A stretch of DNA of 64,000 nucleotides from Rhodosorus marinus (taxonomy: Eukaryota > Rhodophyta > Stylonematophyceae > Stylonematales > Stylonemataceae). Under the pieces are notes generated by a model, which had not been told where the DNA came from, did no database searches, and saw nothing but the letters and a program-made list of their open reading frames with translations. Of the stretch, positions 20,899-31,210 are shown piece after piece (position 1 is the first letter of the stretch; each line of letters begins with the position of its first letter). The stretch is taken from positions 1,649,001-1,713,000 of the forward strand of contig JAMWBK010000001.1 of NCBI GenBank assembly GCA_029953675.1, given 5' to 3'. The position numbers were made by a program, and so were the translations under genes.

Positions 20899-23022
20899 CC
20901 GGAAGTTGCAACGCGCTGCAGTCCTTTCTCCTCGACATCTGTATCATAGTAGTCTGCTAGACTGTGTGAACGGCGCATACAGTCTACTCTTTGACCTCGT
21001 CGCATCCTAGCTGCAGAATATGTCAACCCATGGCCATCCGTACCGCGTTTCCACTTGCAAACCTTCTATCGACTCCCGCCGCTCCAAATATATTGAAAAA
21101 CGGGGGAAAAATATTTGCAAACTGTATGATGACCAATAGAAGAGGCTTCCGGTTCATTTTCAGCATTCATAATCATTGGTAGTTACTGTTCTAATTAACC
21201 AATAAAAATAGACTATCCCTTAAAATACTAATTTATACAATTTCATTTTTTTTAGTTTATCCAATGCATTGCCGTAAACTTGCATATTGGCCAATCATTG
21301 AATTGCCAACAAATTCAAAGCCTACCCAAGATGGGCTTTGTTTTCCAAGCATAGTCGATTCCGTGCAATGAAGAAGGGTGGGAAACGCTTTTTTGCCGGG
21401 GTGGGCGGTAAACGTGTAGTTCCACGCTGGTTGGGGGAAAGCTTTATGTCCCATCGAGCTTGGGCAAATGCGAAATATTGCCCAGCTATCTTCCTCCCAG
21501 GGTGGGCAATTCGATTCAGTTTCCACAACCCTAGTAGACTGTCGACACATAGCACATTGGAAAACGACCTAAACCGCATTCCCACAAGTCGCGGATAGAA
21601 GCTTTGTTGACTTAAGCATGACGACAATCAATTCGAAAAACCTCAATCAATATTGAGAATGTCAAGGCAGGCTGTGTTAATACGTTCGTTTTTAGAGTCG
21701 ATTTACAAAGCTCAAACTCATCGTTTTTTTGCTGGTTCTACACTTTCCCCGCCGCGTCAATCACAGTGGATCGGTTTGGAACCCTTTTACCCCCTCTTGT
21801 TGTATGTCTCCGAGAAGGTGTTGTGGATTTACTTTGCGGTACTATTTGTACGAATGAACGGTCAAAAGTTTTCAGCTTTTCTAGGTCAGTTCTTGGACAA
21901 ACAATCTTTTGGAAGAAAATGTAAGAAAACGGAAATTTCCCAAAAAATTCTTGTTCAAAATTTATCAGTTTTTCTAGTACTTCTTCTATGTCAACACCGT
22001 CAATCTTCCGTTCAGATAGGAACCGTGATTTCAGATGTAGAACTTTTGAAATTGTAGGGGTGGGAGATGGTTTAACGCAAAACCAATTTCGTAGTTTTTC
22101 GAAATTAAAATTGACCTGTTCCTGATTTCCGCACAATCAAGGCGTTCATTGACACCACCACTCACCGTTGGAGAAGCAGCTTTGTATTGTCCCGAATATG
22201 ATAGAAAATGGTACAGTGTATCTTGAGGACAGACGACCCTGGGTAACTGACGAAAGCGTTTGACAGAGCGAATGATTGAGAACCCTCTGACGATCACTCC
22301 CCCCGGGGCCCCCCACGTTACTGGATTTTTTTCGCAGGAACAACTCTTTTCCAAGAGTCGAGGGGGGGGGGGGGTAAAACAGTTTGCCCGAATAGAGGCT
22401 GGCTCAGATGGCAGAATTTTGGTTTTACCAAAAGAAAGTCGAAGATCGTCAATCAATACTTTGTAAAAATTTCCAAAATCAAACCCTGCCAACGTCGCGA
22501 AAGCGAAAACGGGGGAAACTGGTGTTTACCAGAGTGTGCCTTAGTCTATCAGGTTTTGTTTTGTTTTGGAAGCCCTTTTTTCTTTCAAATTTTTGAAAGG
22601 AGGATGTCGTGGGAGTCATGGTGGTGGGAGCGTGTTGCTGGGGTGGCGTGTTGGCGATAGAGCGTTGTATCAACTGGCGAGCTATACAGCGAAGGAGAAT
22701 TACTAGCGTTTTCGAGATGTACGCGATTGCATTCATCGAGCAGTCGAGAGGACAAATTTTGGGGGTGCGGGGAGGGTTTTGCTTCTACTTTTTCTTTGTA
22801 TAGGAGACGTTGAGATTTCCAAGCTCGATCGTTTTTGAGGCGGAGTGGGTTCACTAGTCAAGGGTTGCTTGCTTGTCAAGGTTGTCGAGGAAAATCGTAT
22901 CCCCAGTCCACACTCTGCTTGATGCAGTGGTGAATTGCCGTTCCGCTTTGACAGCTTTTTTGCCTTTTAAAGGTCTTCGGTGGTTTCGGCGTACTCCTTA
23001 GCGTGCGATTCACGATTGGGGT

Positions 23023-23628
23023 ATGCATGCAGAGGTGGATGTGGTGAGGTTAAGTTCTGTGGGCATGCGCCAAGGGCGAGCAGAGTCAAGTGGAGGTGAG
23101 TCGCTGGTATCGCTTCTTGACGCGGACGGAGGGATGTTCGAGGGTGGATTGGACCTTCTATGCTACGCGGTGGACCTCGAGTGCAACCGTGACCCTGTCC
23201 AACGGGAGCTCAGTCCGAGGGTCAAGGGGCCCTGGAGTCCGTCGGAGGATAGGCTGCTAGTTGAACTGGTTCAAAAGTATGGTGCACGGAGGTGGACTGA
23301 GATTGCTACGCATATCCACGGAAGGACTGGAAAGCAGGCTCGGGAAAGGTGGTTAAACCAATTGAATCCGCAGCTGACGAAAACTACTTGGAGTGAGAGT
23401 GAGGATAGGGTGATAACAGAAGCGCACGCCAAGCTCGGAAATCGATGGGCGGAAATTGCAAAACTGTTGCCTGGCCGCACTGATAATGCAGTGAAGAACA
23501 GGTTCAACACGTCTCTGCGGAGGCGCCGTCCGCTATCACCACCTGTAGACCTCTACAGCGTGAAAAGATCCAAAAAGGAGCACAGCGCCCAAGAACAGCT
23601 TGTACAATTTTCTCAGCTAGAATCGTAG
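23023..23628 (+). CDS. R2R3-type Myb transcription factor
   Basis: 201 aa from the ATG at 23023. It is a sequence-specific nuclear DNA-binding regulator. Residues 1-66 are unstructured. Repeat R2 is at about 66-115 with Trp71, Trp91 and Trp110 ([32 protein letters not shown]). R3 is at about 118-166 with Trp123 and Trp142 ([31 protein letters not shown]). The third R3 Trp is replaced by Phe161. A basic RRRRP stretch at 166-170 may be a nuclear-localisation signal. The remaining 30 residues are hydrophilic. It is a single-exon gene, flanked by gene-poor DNA. The R2R3 order resembles c-Myb R2/R3 more than plant R2R3 factors, which usually have a non-Trp first residue in R3. Target genes cannot be inferred. 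Confidence 0.92.
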   Translation: MHAEVDVVRLSSVGMRQGRAESSGGESLVSLLDADGGMFEGGLDLLCYAVDLECNRDPVQRELSPRVKGPWSPSEDRLLVELVQKYGARRWTEIATHIHGRTGKQARERWLNQLNPQLTKTTWSESEDRVITEAHAKLGNRWAEIAKLLPGRTDNAVKNRFNTSLRRRRPLSPPVDLYSVKRSKKEHSAQEQLVQFSQLES

Positions 23629-24435
23629 GGCTGGAGACTGACGTTTCGTCTCCAAGAATCCGCGGGTTCATGAGAACGCAGCCGCTGATTTTTGCGATAC
23701 AAGCTGATGGACGGGTCTACACATCTGTTTATTTTCGACGTGAGTGCTAAGGATTGCACGCAACTCACAGGGTGTGCCCATTGGCTTAGTAGGAGACTAG
23801 GAACAACTAATCTTAGGATCATAATAGAGGACTCCGAGGCTGTGCTGTGGTAAGCCCTGCTCCTCTTTTTTTATTTTAACAACCAAGGATAATTTGAAAA
23901 AGAAATACGGTAAAGATTTTCTGTGCAACCTATGCGATTTCAAGTCCATGCTGCCCTGCTAAACGTCATCCAGCCCTTCCTCAAGGTCTGCCAACGGGTT
24001 TCACTTTCGATCCTCCGCTCTGATCTTCAACAATTGTCGTACACGACACTAGGTGGATGCCTAACAAAAGGTTCCGGCCACATACCAGTCACTACCCCAT
24101 TTCCGAAAAAGTCGCATGTGGTGAATCGCGACCTCGGGCTTCGGTAGGCCTTGTTAGCGGCGATCAGGATGCGTGGACTAGACTGAGCCTGGCGGGATAA
24201 CGGGAACGTAACGTTTGCAGGATCTACATCATCGGTATTTGCGTTATCCTCAGTGTCTTTTGTTGTGCCCACGAAATAGGTGGGGAGGCGGTTGTGACCC
24301 GCGCGGAAGAAAACACAGTTGCTCTAGGAACAGGTGTTGGGGCACGAGGGTCTGCATCGGAGCTGGGGGTCGGAGCGGTTAGCAGTCGATCTCTAAGTGT
24401 ACATACTTGCAGCCCCAGCTGAGCTCGAATCTGGA
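23629..24435. other. Intergenic region between Myb and eIF4E
   Basis: About 0.8 kb with no supported gene. It would hold the Myb 3' UTR and the eIF4E promoter. Short frames at 23923-24147 and 24027-24272 lack any domain signal. A possible 3' splice site (ACTTGCAG) at about 24404-24411 leaves open a 5' non-coding exon for eIF4E. Confidence 0.5.
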
Positions 24436-25418
24436 ATGAATTCTACAAGCCATTCTGATGTACCACGAGGGGAGGCGGGGCGACCAGTTGGACGTCATCA
24501 GTTAAATTCCAGGTTCCATTTCTCATTCATGAAGCGAAGCGCGACAAGCCGGAACGAAACATACGGCTCCTCGATAAAGGAGATAGGAAGCTTTGGGTCT
24601 ATTGAAGACTTTTGGTGCTTCTATACGCATCTGACACGACCCAACGACCTCGCGGTGAACACTGACTACTACGTGTTTCGGGAACCGGTCAAGCCTCTAT
24701 GGGAAGACCCTGAGAACAAGGTACGCCCAAAAGCGAACATGAAATTGTCCCCTATTGGAACCTGCTCTTCCGACCAAATTCGTTATCATCGTTTGAAGCA
24801 TTCAGCTCAATCTTATGTGACCTCGCAGAACGGAGGCAGGTGGACAATCAGGCTGAAAAAAGGGATCGCAAATCGGGCGTTTGAGGATATGTCAATCTGC
24901 TTGATTGGCGAACAATTTGATGAGTATGAAACCGTAAACGGTAGGCATACCTGTACGCCGGAATACTGTCCCTAATATCCATTTCGTGGAGTAATTCTCA
25001 GAGAAAGTTTCCTTCCAGGGCTTGCGCTGTCCGTGCGGTATCAGGAGGACGTCTTGGTAAGTAAAGCGTTGTTTCCCTGGGCGCATGCAGAGAGTATAGA
25101 ACAAACCCTTCCCCCTCTAATGCAGATCTCTGCCAACTTCTTTCTTGGAAATATTCCTCGCTGCGACAGAGCCTTTGGACAAGAACATCAGACGAGCAAC
25201 CGAGACTCGACTCGATTCGTGACGTGGCCCAAGCTGCCATGGTAACAACTCTATCGGTAACGCCTGATTCGCATCCGTTGGTGATGACTGAGCACAGCCT
25301 CTCCTTTTTCGTTCGCGAGCAGGAGTACCTGCCGACCATGAAGAACACGGACTGGGAATACAAGAGGCACGAAGTCGTTCTGGATGCAATGCTCAAGAGT
25401 GATGCCGCACCTAGATGA
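24436..25418 (+). CDS. EIF4E2: Class II eIF4E / 4EHP (nCBP-type) cap-binding protein, 4 exons
   Basis: Cytoplasmic mRNA cap-binding protein. 4EHP-type members bind the cap but act mainly in mRNA-specific repression. Exons are 24436-24720, 24829-24940, 25019-25056 and 25170-25418. Introns are 108, 78 and 113 nt, all GT-AG with matching phase. The product is 227 aa. The core reads IKEIGSFGSIEDFW (residues 47-60), KPLWEDPENK (86-95) joined across intron 1 to NGGRWTIRLKKG, then LIGEQF, then VRYQEDVLSLWTRTSDEQ across the last intron. Cap-sandwich Trp89-Glu90 is present. The position of eIF4E Trp56 is occupied by Tyr43, the hallmark of class II members. The ATG at 24436 starts a 25-residue extension before the fold. 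The C-terminal about 50 residues after the core are longer than usual. Confidence 0.92.
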
Positions 25419-28400
25419 ACATGAAATTGTAGAGCTGGCTCGCTGGGGGGTGGGAAGAGAAAGACACACTAGTCCAGGCGCCGTTGTCGGGCAAACGGAT
25501 GGAGACAGCCGCGATGAGTTCATTGCCCGATGGCAATACTCTTCTTCAAGCTTATGGTCTCCTCAAGTGATGCGGGAGCTTCTTCAAGCGCCTCCCAGCT
25601 TTCCTATGAATCATCGGGTCGCCTCCGCGGAAAAATGGCCGCGACTTAAGCAGTTTTGTGAGTGCAAAGCGGTGTGTTGGCCATCTGCCTGTGACTGGGC
25701 GACACTCTAGGATCTGGAGTCGGATGCTGGTGCCTGTTCGACACTAGAAGAATTCACCTCAACTAGCAATCCTTTCTTGTCTAAGCACGCTGGTCAAGGG
25801 TGACAAACATATCTTGTACTGAGCATTGGCTGAGGACTCCAGTGGTCACACCCACTAACAGCTTGTCGTGTTGTAAACTAAAGCGCAAAACAATGGAGTA
25901 GAGGTCTCAAGGCCGCAAGTATATGTACCTGAATACTTGAAATTCATGATCGCAATCTTTTTACTTGCAATCTTCTTGAATCAGGTAGCTACGTTGCCAA
26001 ACCCAGGTCTGAGCATTGACTCCACACAATCTCTAAAGGGTTCAACAGGCTACTGTGGGTGAACGGATTGGCTGTCGCCTATAGCGCGTCCAACCTCCTC
26101 ATCGGCAACGATTTGCCGCCTGTTTGTTTCTTGAAGGCAGGTAAGAGGCAGTGCTTATTGATTGATTTTTGTTGATTATGAAGTAACGGCTTGGGTGAGC
26201 AAGCGAAAAAGGTTCCAGCATACCCAAAACCACCACCCACGGAAGTCTTGACCGTGCTGATGTCCGTAAATGGAGAGCCAATGTTTATAGATCTACGACA
26301 ACTGCAACGAAGTTCACGAAGACTAGATTTCCAGGCTTCCGGGAGAGCGACAATTTTCGTTCGATTTTTTTAACCGCCTGCTCTGGAGATCCGGTAGCGA
26401 CTGAAAGTTGCCTGCCGTATCCGAATATTTGTTGTGAACGCCTTTACTAGAGCCCCGAACGAGTTCGATTTCAAATGCCATATAAATGAATCACATGAAA
26501 TAGATTGAGCTCGTTCCGTAGCGGCAGTATTCCACTTTCGACCGCGTTTCCCTCGTTGTTTTCAAAGGTTTCTGAGTCCGGAAGTCTCGCTTCATTGATT
26601 GAACGACAGGAACCTGAATTGTACATAAATCGGGGCTATGTGGGCGGGACGCAACTCAAAAATCTGTGTCACACCGGTTCGTTCCGCCTGCTGTCGAGGT
26701 CATCGAGAGTTCCGGGGCGACCTGGCATGAGGACTGTTTTAGCGATCTTGAGACTCACACGCGTTTCCTGTCTTGGTTGAGCCTTATGCTGTGGGGTTCG
26801 AATGCGGCATTAGTTCTAGAGTCCCGTTCTCTCGGTTTAATCTAGCCCTTTCCCTCTCAGAGCTGTTCTCTCTGCATAAACGATGGTGATTATAAAAGTC
26901 ATACTCGTCCACAGTTCCTCGGATGTGCAACCTGATTTGTCCCGAAGAGGTAGTGCCTGGAATGGTTTTGTACAACAGAGGAACGTGAATCCAGACAGTT
27001 GTTTCCGCTGAGTGGACCTGTAGGTGTAAGTACTTTCACCCGAACTGGATATGCACAAGCTCTCTCCTGAATGAGGAGACGTTGTGACCAGAGCTCTATA
27101 TGCATCCCGCTGTGAAACGAAACACCTACGTACTTAGTAGTTCAGTACGGCCACGTGATGAAAATCCCGTCCGATTCTACCCTGAAAGAGATAAAATTGT
27201 CTGATCTTAGACTCTCTATCCTCTGACTAACAAAGCGTGCACGTGGCGATGGAGGCCGTTTAGGAATTCGGATCATTGAAACTATACATCCTGTGTGGCA
27301 ATCTGCTTTTGCACCCTCTTCGTTACGGTCGGGTCGATTGTGGAATATCAAAGATACGCACCGTAAAGATAAAGGCTATGGAGCTCATTGGTGAGCTTGT
27401 TTTCAATGAGGCAAGGAGTGGAATAAGTGCGTTACTTGTTTTTCTTTTATTATTGCGAAACCCTCACCCCCAGGCTTGGATTGGTCATCAAAATGAGAAC
27501 CGTTTAGAAAAAACGTATTTTCCTATTCTCGTTTTTCTTTCATTGGATAGACGAGCTCCCTTTACCCAATTATGATTGTGATATTCAGTTTTTCAAGAAA
27601 TCAGTGAATGAAGGTTAACAGGGGCACGTCGATCCAACTTGAGGGGGCTACACCGCTCACGGCAAAATCCACTTCAAGGCTCATCGGATAGATGGATGTC
27701 GATTTCGCTCCGATGGGACATGCTAACTGACCCACAATAAAAGAACGTCGAGCAGCAAGTGTGCCTTTCTAAATTCATCGATCGAGGCTCAGTCCGGAAG
27801 CCGTCTTTTCCCGCACAGGAACAGCGAATCAACTCAGGATCTCCTAGACACTGAGTTGCGACAATGGGAAATCGGAAGCGATTATTTTGTCTTGTATTGA
27901 GCAAAACGCTTTTTCCGGGCGAGACTACATACAACCCTCTGGAGCTGTTCTTTGACAACCAATTAGATGCCCTGTAGCAGGCTCGTTCCGGTTAGGAAGG
28001 CCCCCTCTTCACCTGTGTGTATATATGTTTTTAAATGTACACATATCCCGCAACGGCGATGTAAAGAAAATATTTGAATAAAAAATATATTTCTCGAAAC
28101 GTGATATCATACAGATTCTTATAGTTTGTTTCTCAGGGGCGGAAAAAGGCCACATGAAGCCAGAAAACATACAGAAATGAAAACAATCAATCAGTTTATC
28201 GCGACCTTGAGGGGTGCAGAGACCCCGCCTTCGCGTAGAAAACTGAATTTGTTAAGAAACTGTAACAGGGTATAGATTTCCACTTGGATCGGAAGCTGAG
28301 CTACCCCATATGACAAAGCAGTACAGAGGATGCAGGTCGCTGGAGAGCGGGGGAAGGGGGGTGCCCGTGGGTTTCAGGGGGGGGTTCGGCTTTTTCTAGA

Positions 28401-28530
28401 GCCCGAATGAAGACAAGACGGGAAAGAAAATATCTTCCGGCGGTCTTCATGTGATATAAAGATGTGAGCGAAACGGATGTATACGGACTCTAGTTGTTGA
28501 ATGGCCACTTATTGGTAGAGGGGATGAGAA
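25419..28530. other. 3.1-kb region without recognisable genes
   Basis: Only short frames are present, none with a domain signature or a plausible splice chain. An AT-rich patch lies at 28018-28090. The last 80 bp before 28531 contain a TATA-like site, listed separately. Confidence 0.55.
28454..28460 (+). promoter_or_regulatory. Possible TATA box of the RING gene
   Basis: GATATAAA ends at 28460, about 70 nt upstream of the ATG at 28531. This is a reasonable distance for a TATA element plus a short 5' UTR. Inference from position and sequence only. Confidence 0.35.
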
Positions 28531-29463
28531 ATGGAGGAGCAAGCGGTCCATGAGGAGAGGGACCTATGCGCTGTTTGTCTCTCACAAGATGCTACGGTCA
28601 AGTTTCGCCCGTGTGGGCATAGGATGGTTTGTGATTGCTGCTTGCCTTTCTTGGACGAGCCCCACTGTATCATATGCCGGAGACACATAGAGCTTGTGGA
28701 AGATGGTGACCGACAAGTGAAATGGGGTGAAGCATTTAGATTCAGACTTGAAGCGGAAGCTATGGATCTCCAGAATACGTTTCAAGTTCTGTTCCTCGGC
28801 CCTGGCTCTGTGAGCACTAGGGCTCTTGTGAGGGAGCTATGTTCAACTTTGTCCTCCGATAATAAGCGCAGATTTTTCAGGAGGAATGTCCGCAGAAGCT
28901 CGACAATTAGTGAGGAAGAATTTGTGGTCGGCGCGGAGTGGAGTGCCCGCTTCCAATGCAATGGCTATATTCGAGGCGCGAGGCATCGATTTTCCTCGTT
29001 GCAAGTGGCGACCACGCCTACCCGTGGTGCTGTAGCACGCATATACGAAGAAATCGTACCAGATATGGTCGTTCTCTGCTGTGACTATCATGACCCAGAA
29101 TCATTTATGAATATGGTGAGGTGGGACAAAGCATTGCGTCTGAGGTGCAAAGTGCCAAGAATGTGGATTGTACAAATTCATTCTGGTTTGGATGAATCTC
29201 CCTCTGTGCTTAATGTTGCCGGCTCGGTTGAGAAAGTACTCGCAGATGCGCAGGCGAGCGTAAGCTTTCAAGCCCCGTGGAGTGTACAACAGGTATGCGT
29301 CGATGGCTGGTTCAACGTCGGCCTGAGTGAGGTGGTCAAGGCTATCTCAAGGAACTCTTACTCACATAGAAGGGCGAACTGGAGAGGCTCGATCGATCAA
29401 CCGTTGAAAAAGCATTCCATTGTGAAGCGCCCTGAGAAAGCTACGGAGAAGGCGGGAGCTTAG
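28531..29463 (+). CDS. RING-finger protein fused to a degenerate Ras-like GTPase domain
   Basis: A single-exon 310-aa protein. Residues 13-49 form a complete C3HC4 RING: C13-x2-C16-x11-C28-x-H30-x3-C34-x2-C37-x8-C46-x2-C49. This predicts E3 ubiquitin-ligase activity. After a linker, residues about 84-275 follow the strand/helix order of a small GTPase: FQVLFLGPGSVSTRALV in place of the P-loop, MVVLCCDYHDPESFMNMVRW like the LVFDVTDRxSFxNVxxW of Rab/Ras, then PRMWIVQIHSG where NKxD should be, and a final amphipathic helix GLSEVVKAI. The P-loop lacks GK(S/T), and no DxxG or NKxD is seen, so nucleotide binding is unlikely. The tail (about 280-310) is basic. I infer a ubiquitin ligase with a pseudo-GTPase substrate- or partner-binding module. 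I do not recognise this domain order from a named family. The RING call is firm; the GTPase-like call rests on pattern only. Confidence 0.8.
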   Translation: MEEQAVHEERDLCAVCLSQDATVKFRPCGHRMVCDCCLPFLDEPHCIICRRHIELVEDGDRQVKWGEAFRFRLEAEAMDLQNTFQVLFLGPGSVSTRALVRELCSTLSSDNKRRFFRRNVRRSSTISEEEFVVGAEWSARFQCNGYIRGARHRFSSLQVATTPTRGAVARIYEEIVPDMVVLCCDYHDPESFMNMVRWDKALRLRCKVPRMWIVQIHSGLDESPSVLNVAGSVEKVLADAQASVSFQAPWSVQQVCVDGWFNVGLSEVVKAISRNSYSHRRANWRGSIDQPLKKHSIVKRPEKATEKAGA

Positions 29464-30126
29464 CTCACCGGCTTTCCGATTCGCAATTTTAACTTCCAAT
29501 GTAACTACCAACTCGACTGAATCAACTCGCTACGCTACACAAGGGAGCCTATGGAGCTGCGACGGGTCGGCGACCGATAGCCGCTCTTTCCTTGTCTTCT
29601 GTGTTCTAATACACCTAGCGCTTACTTTCAGAGCAGTCCTAGATAGAGCTCGCGGATCGTACACTAGCGCAACGACAAAAACAAACTGAAGAACTATGGT
29701 TCTTTCGCAACAAGACTTTCGAAGTAAAACGAGAAAACTCACAAACATTATGGGGTCCACTTCTCCTGGGCTAGGACGCGTTCGAGCTGAGCTCCATTCC
29801 ACACACTCGCTGGGATTCGCTCAAGGCTAGAGGACGCCCTTAACGTAGTGAACTCACCACCAGGATTTCGGTGTGGATAGTGCTAGCGCTGGTGGGGCTA
29901 AATTCGCCTCCAGCAGCACGCGCTTTTCGGCCCCGGTTCGCGCAATAAGAACGCGCGCGATTCCTGTTGGGTCGACATCAAGAAAGCCACAAAAGGAACT
30001 GCAAGGCGAACGACGACTATTCCCGTCGGAGAACCGTGATCTTCACTAGGAGAAGGAAGCTTCGGGTTGCGTAGTAGTAATCGTAGAGGAGGACAAAACG
30101 CCAACGAAGAAACGAGAGAAGAAGAC

Positions 30127-30196
30127 GCACTCGGCTCGCCTGGAAGCAATCGTAGCGCCGACAAAAGCACCGATTGCTTCCAGGCGAGCCGAGTGC
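30127..30196. repeat. Perfect 26-bp inverted repeat with 18-nt loop
   Basis: The arm 30127-30152 (beginning GCACTCGGCTCGCCTGGAAG) is exactly complementary to 30171-30196 over all 26 positions. The loop is 30153-30170. Transcribed, it would give a strong GC-rich stem-loop of small-RNA-precursor size. Identity stops sharply at both outer ends. Confidence 0.9.
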
Positions 30197-31072
30197 AAAG
30201 AAAGGGATGATTTCCCGGACCCAAAAAGTCTGCACCTGTGCGTCAAAGGGTCGCTATGGGTCGCTCCGAAAGCTCTCCAGGAGCGAATGTCCAGACAAGT
30301 TCTCAAACGCTTCCCCACGGCAGGGCACCCATACCCACATTCCAGATCCTGGCCATGACCTAGTATCACCCGCCTATGAATCTACCTGTAAATTGGGGAC
30401 GATTCAGACCGAATTTCCTTCACAGGGCTCTCCCACACAGGACTCTATCACATCTGAGCGCACAAAAGTTCAAGTGACCGGAGAAGAAAGAATAGCAAGA
30501 TTGTTATGCTGAACTCCATATGTTCATGAAACGTAATTAGCCACGCTCCTCTCGGAGCGTTGCACGATCAAACTTCCCCTTTGCGAACACCCTTATCAAA
30601 TTTGAGCCCAAAAAGGAACTGGCCTCTAAAAAGTTTTACAAAAACTGGAAACCCTGTCTTTTGCTCGGAGACGGTTTCAATCTGGACGGGGATTGACTTT
30701 TTTTTTGTCTTTTAGGCGGCGCAGTAAAACACTGAATTTTCAGGTCGGATTTACAACAAAAAATTAGAGGCTATTTTGGGACCAAACCAATGGGTGTAGT
30801 AAAAGTTTCGATTAGGGGGGGTGAACCTCCTGAAATTGATGACTCAAAATATTAAAGAATTTTCCAAATCATAATTCAGGGTTGTGTTTATTTATTTTTG
30901 GTTTACGTGTACGTAAGCGAGGCGAAACATTATCTATTGATTGAGGAATCGCTGTTTCGCGAAGCCCCAGCAAGAATTTGCTTTTCGGTAGGTGGTGAAC
31001 ACCGAGGGTGCGTAAAATACACATTCGGTGTTGTTGTCCAAATGACGTCAAGCATTCGTGATGTGGGTGATA

Positions 31073-31210
31073 CTAGTGTTGTGCCAAGTGGCTCGGGTTT
31101 TTTAGCTGTTTACGACCCACCCACCCCCTTAAACCCCCCCTGTTTTCGCGGGTTTAACCACTTCTGAGTAGTAAACAGTGAAAAACCCTTCCCACTTGTC
31201 ACAACCCTAG
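31073..31210. mobile_element. Palindromic MITE-like element (138 bp)
   Basis: The left arm begins CTAGTGTTGTGCCAAGTGG and continues through GGGTTTTTTAGCTGTTTAC. The right arm, read in reverse complement, begins CTAGGGTTGTGACAAGTGG and continues through GGGTTTTTCACTGTTTAC. The arms are about 42 bp with roughly five to seven differences. The centre carries C-rich/G-rich strings. Each end shows CTAG, possibly part of the inverted repeat or a duplicated target. A second, diverged copy lies at 19772-19870. It has no coding capacity. Confidence 0.75.

Larger units (their letters stand above)
15297..23022. other. 7.7-kb gene-poor, repeat-bearing region
   Basis: No intact gene is recognisable. Listed separately are a palindrome at 16770-16793, a NUMT at 19340-19638, a repeat copy at 19772-19870 and a BED zinc-finger relic at 20626-20898. 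The remainder holds only short frames without domain similarity. Long C and G runs occur near 22299-22316, with a 13-G tract at 22362-22374. ORFs such as 15633-16046 and 22031-22492 (the latter without an ATG start) are not supported. Confidence 0.55.

Noticed and set aside
22031-22492. 153-aa minus-strand frame
   Set aside because: It starts at TTG, spans the C/G homopolymer block and has no domain similarity.
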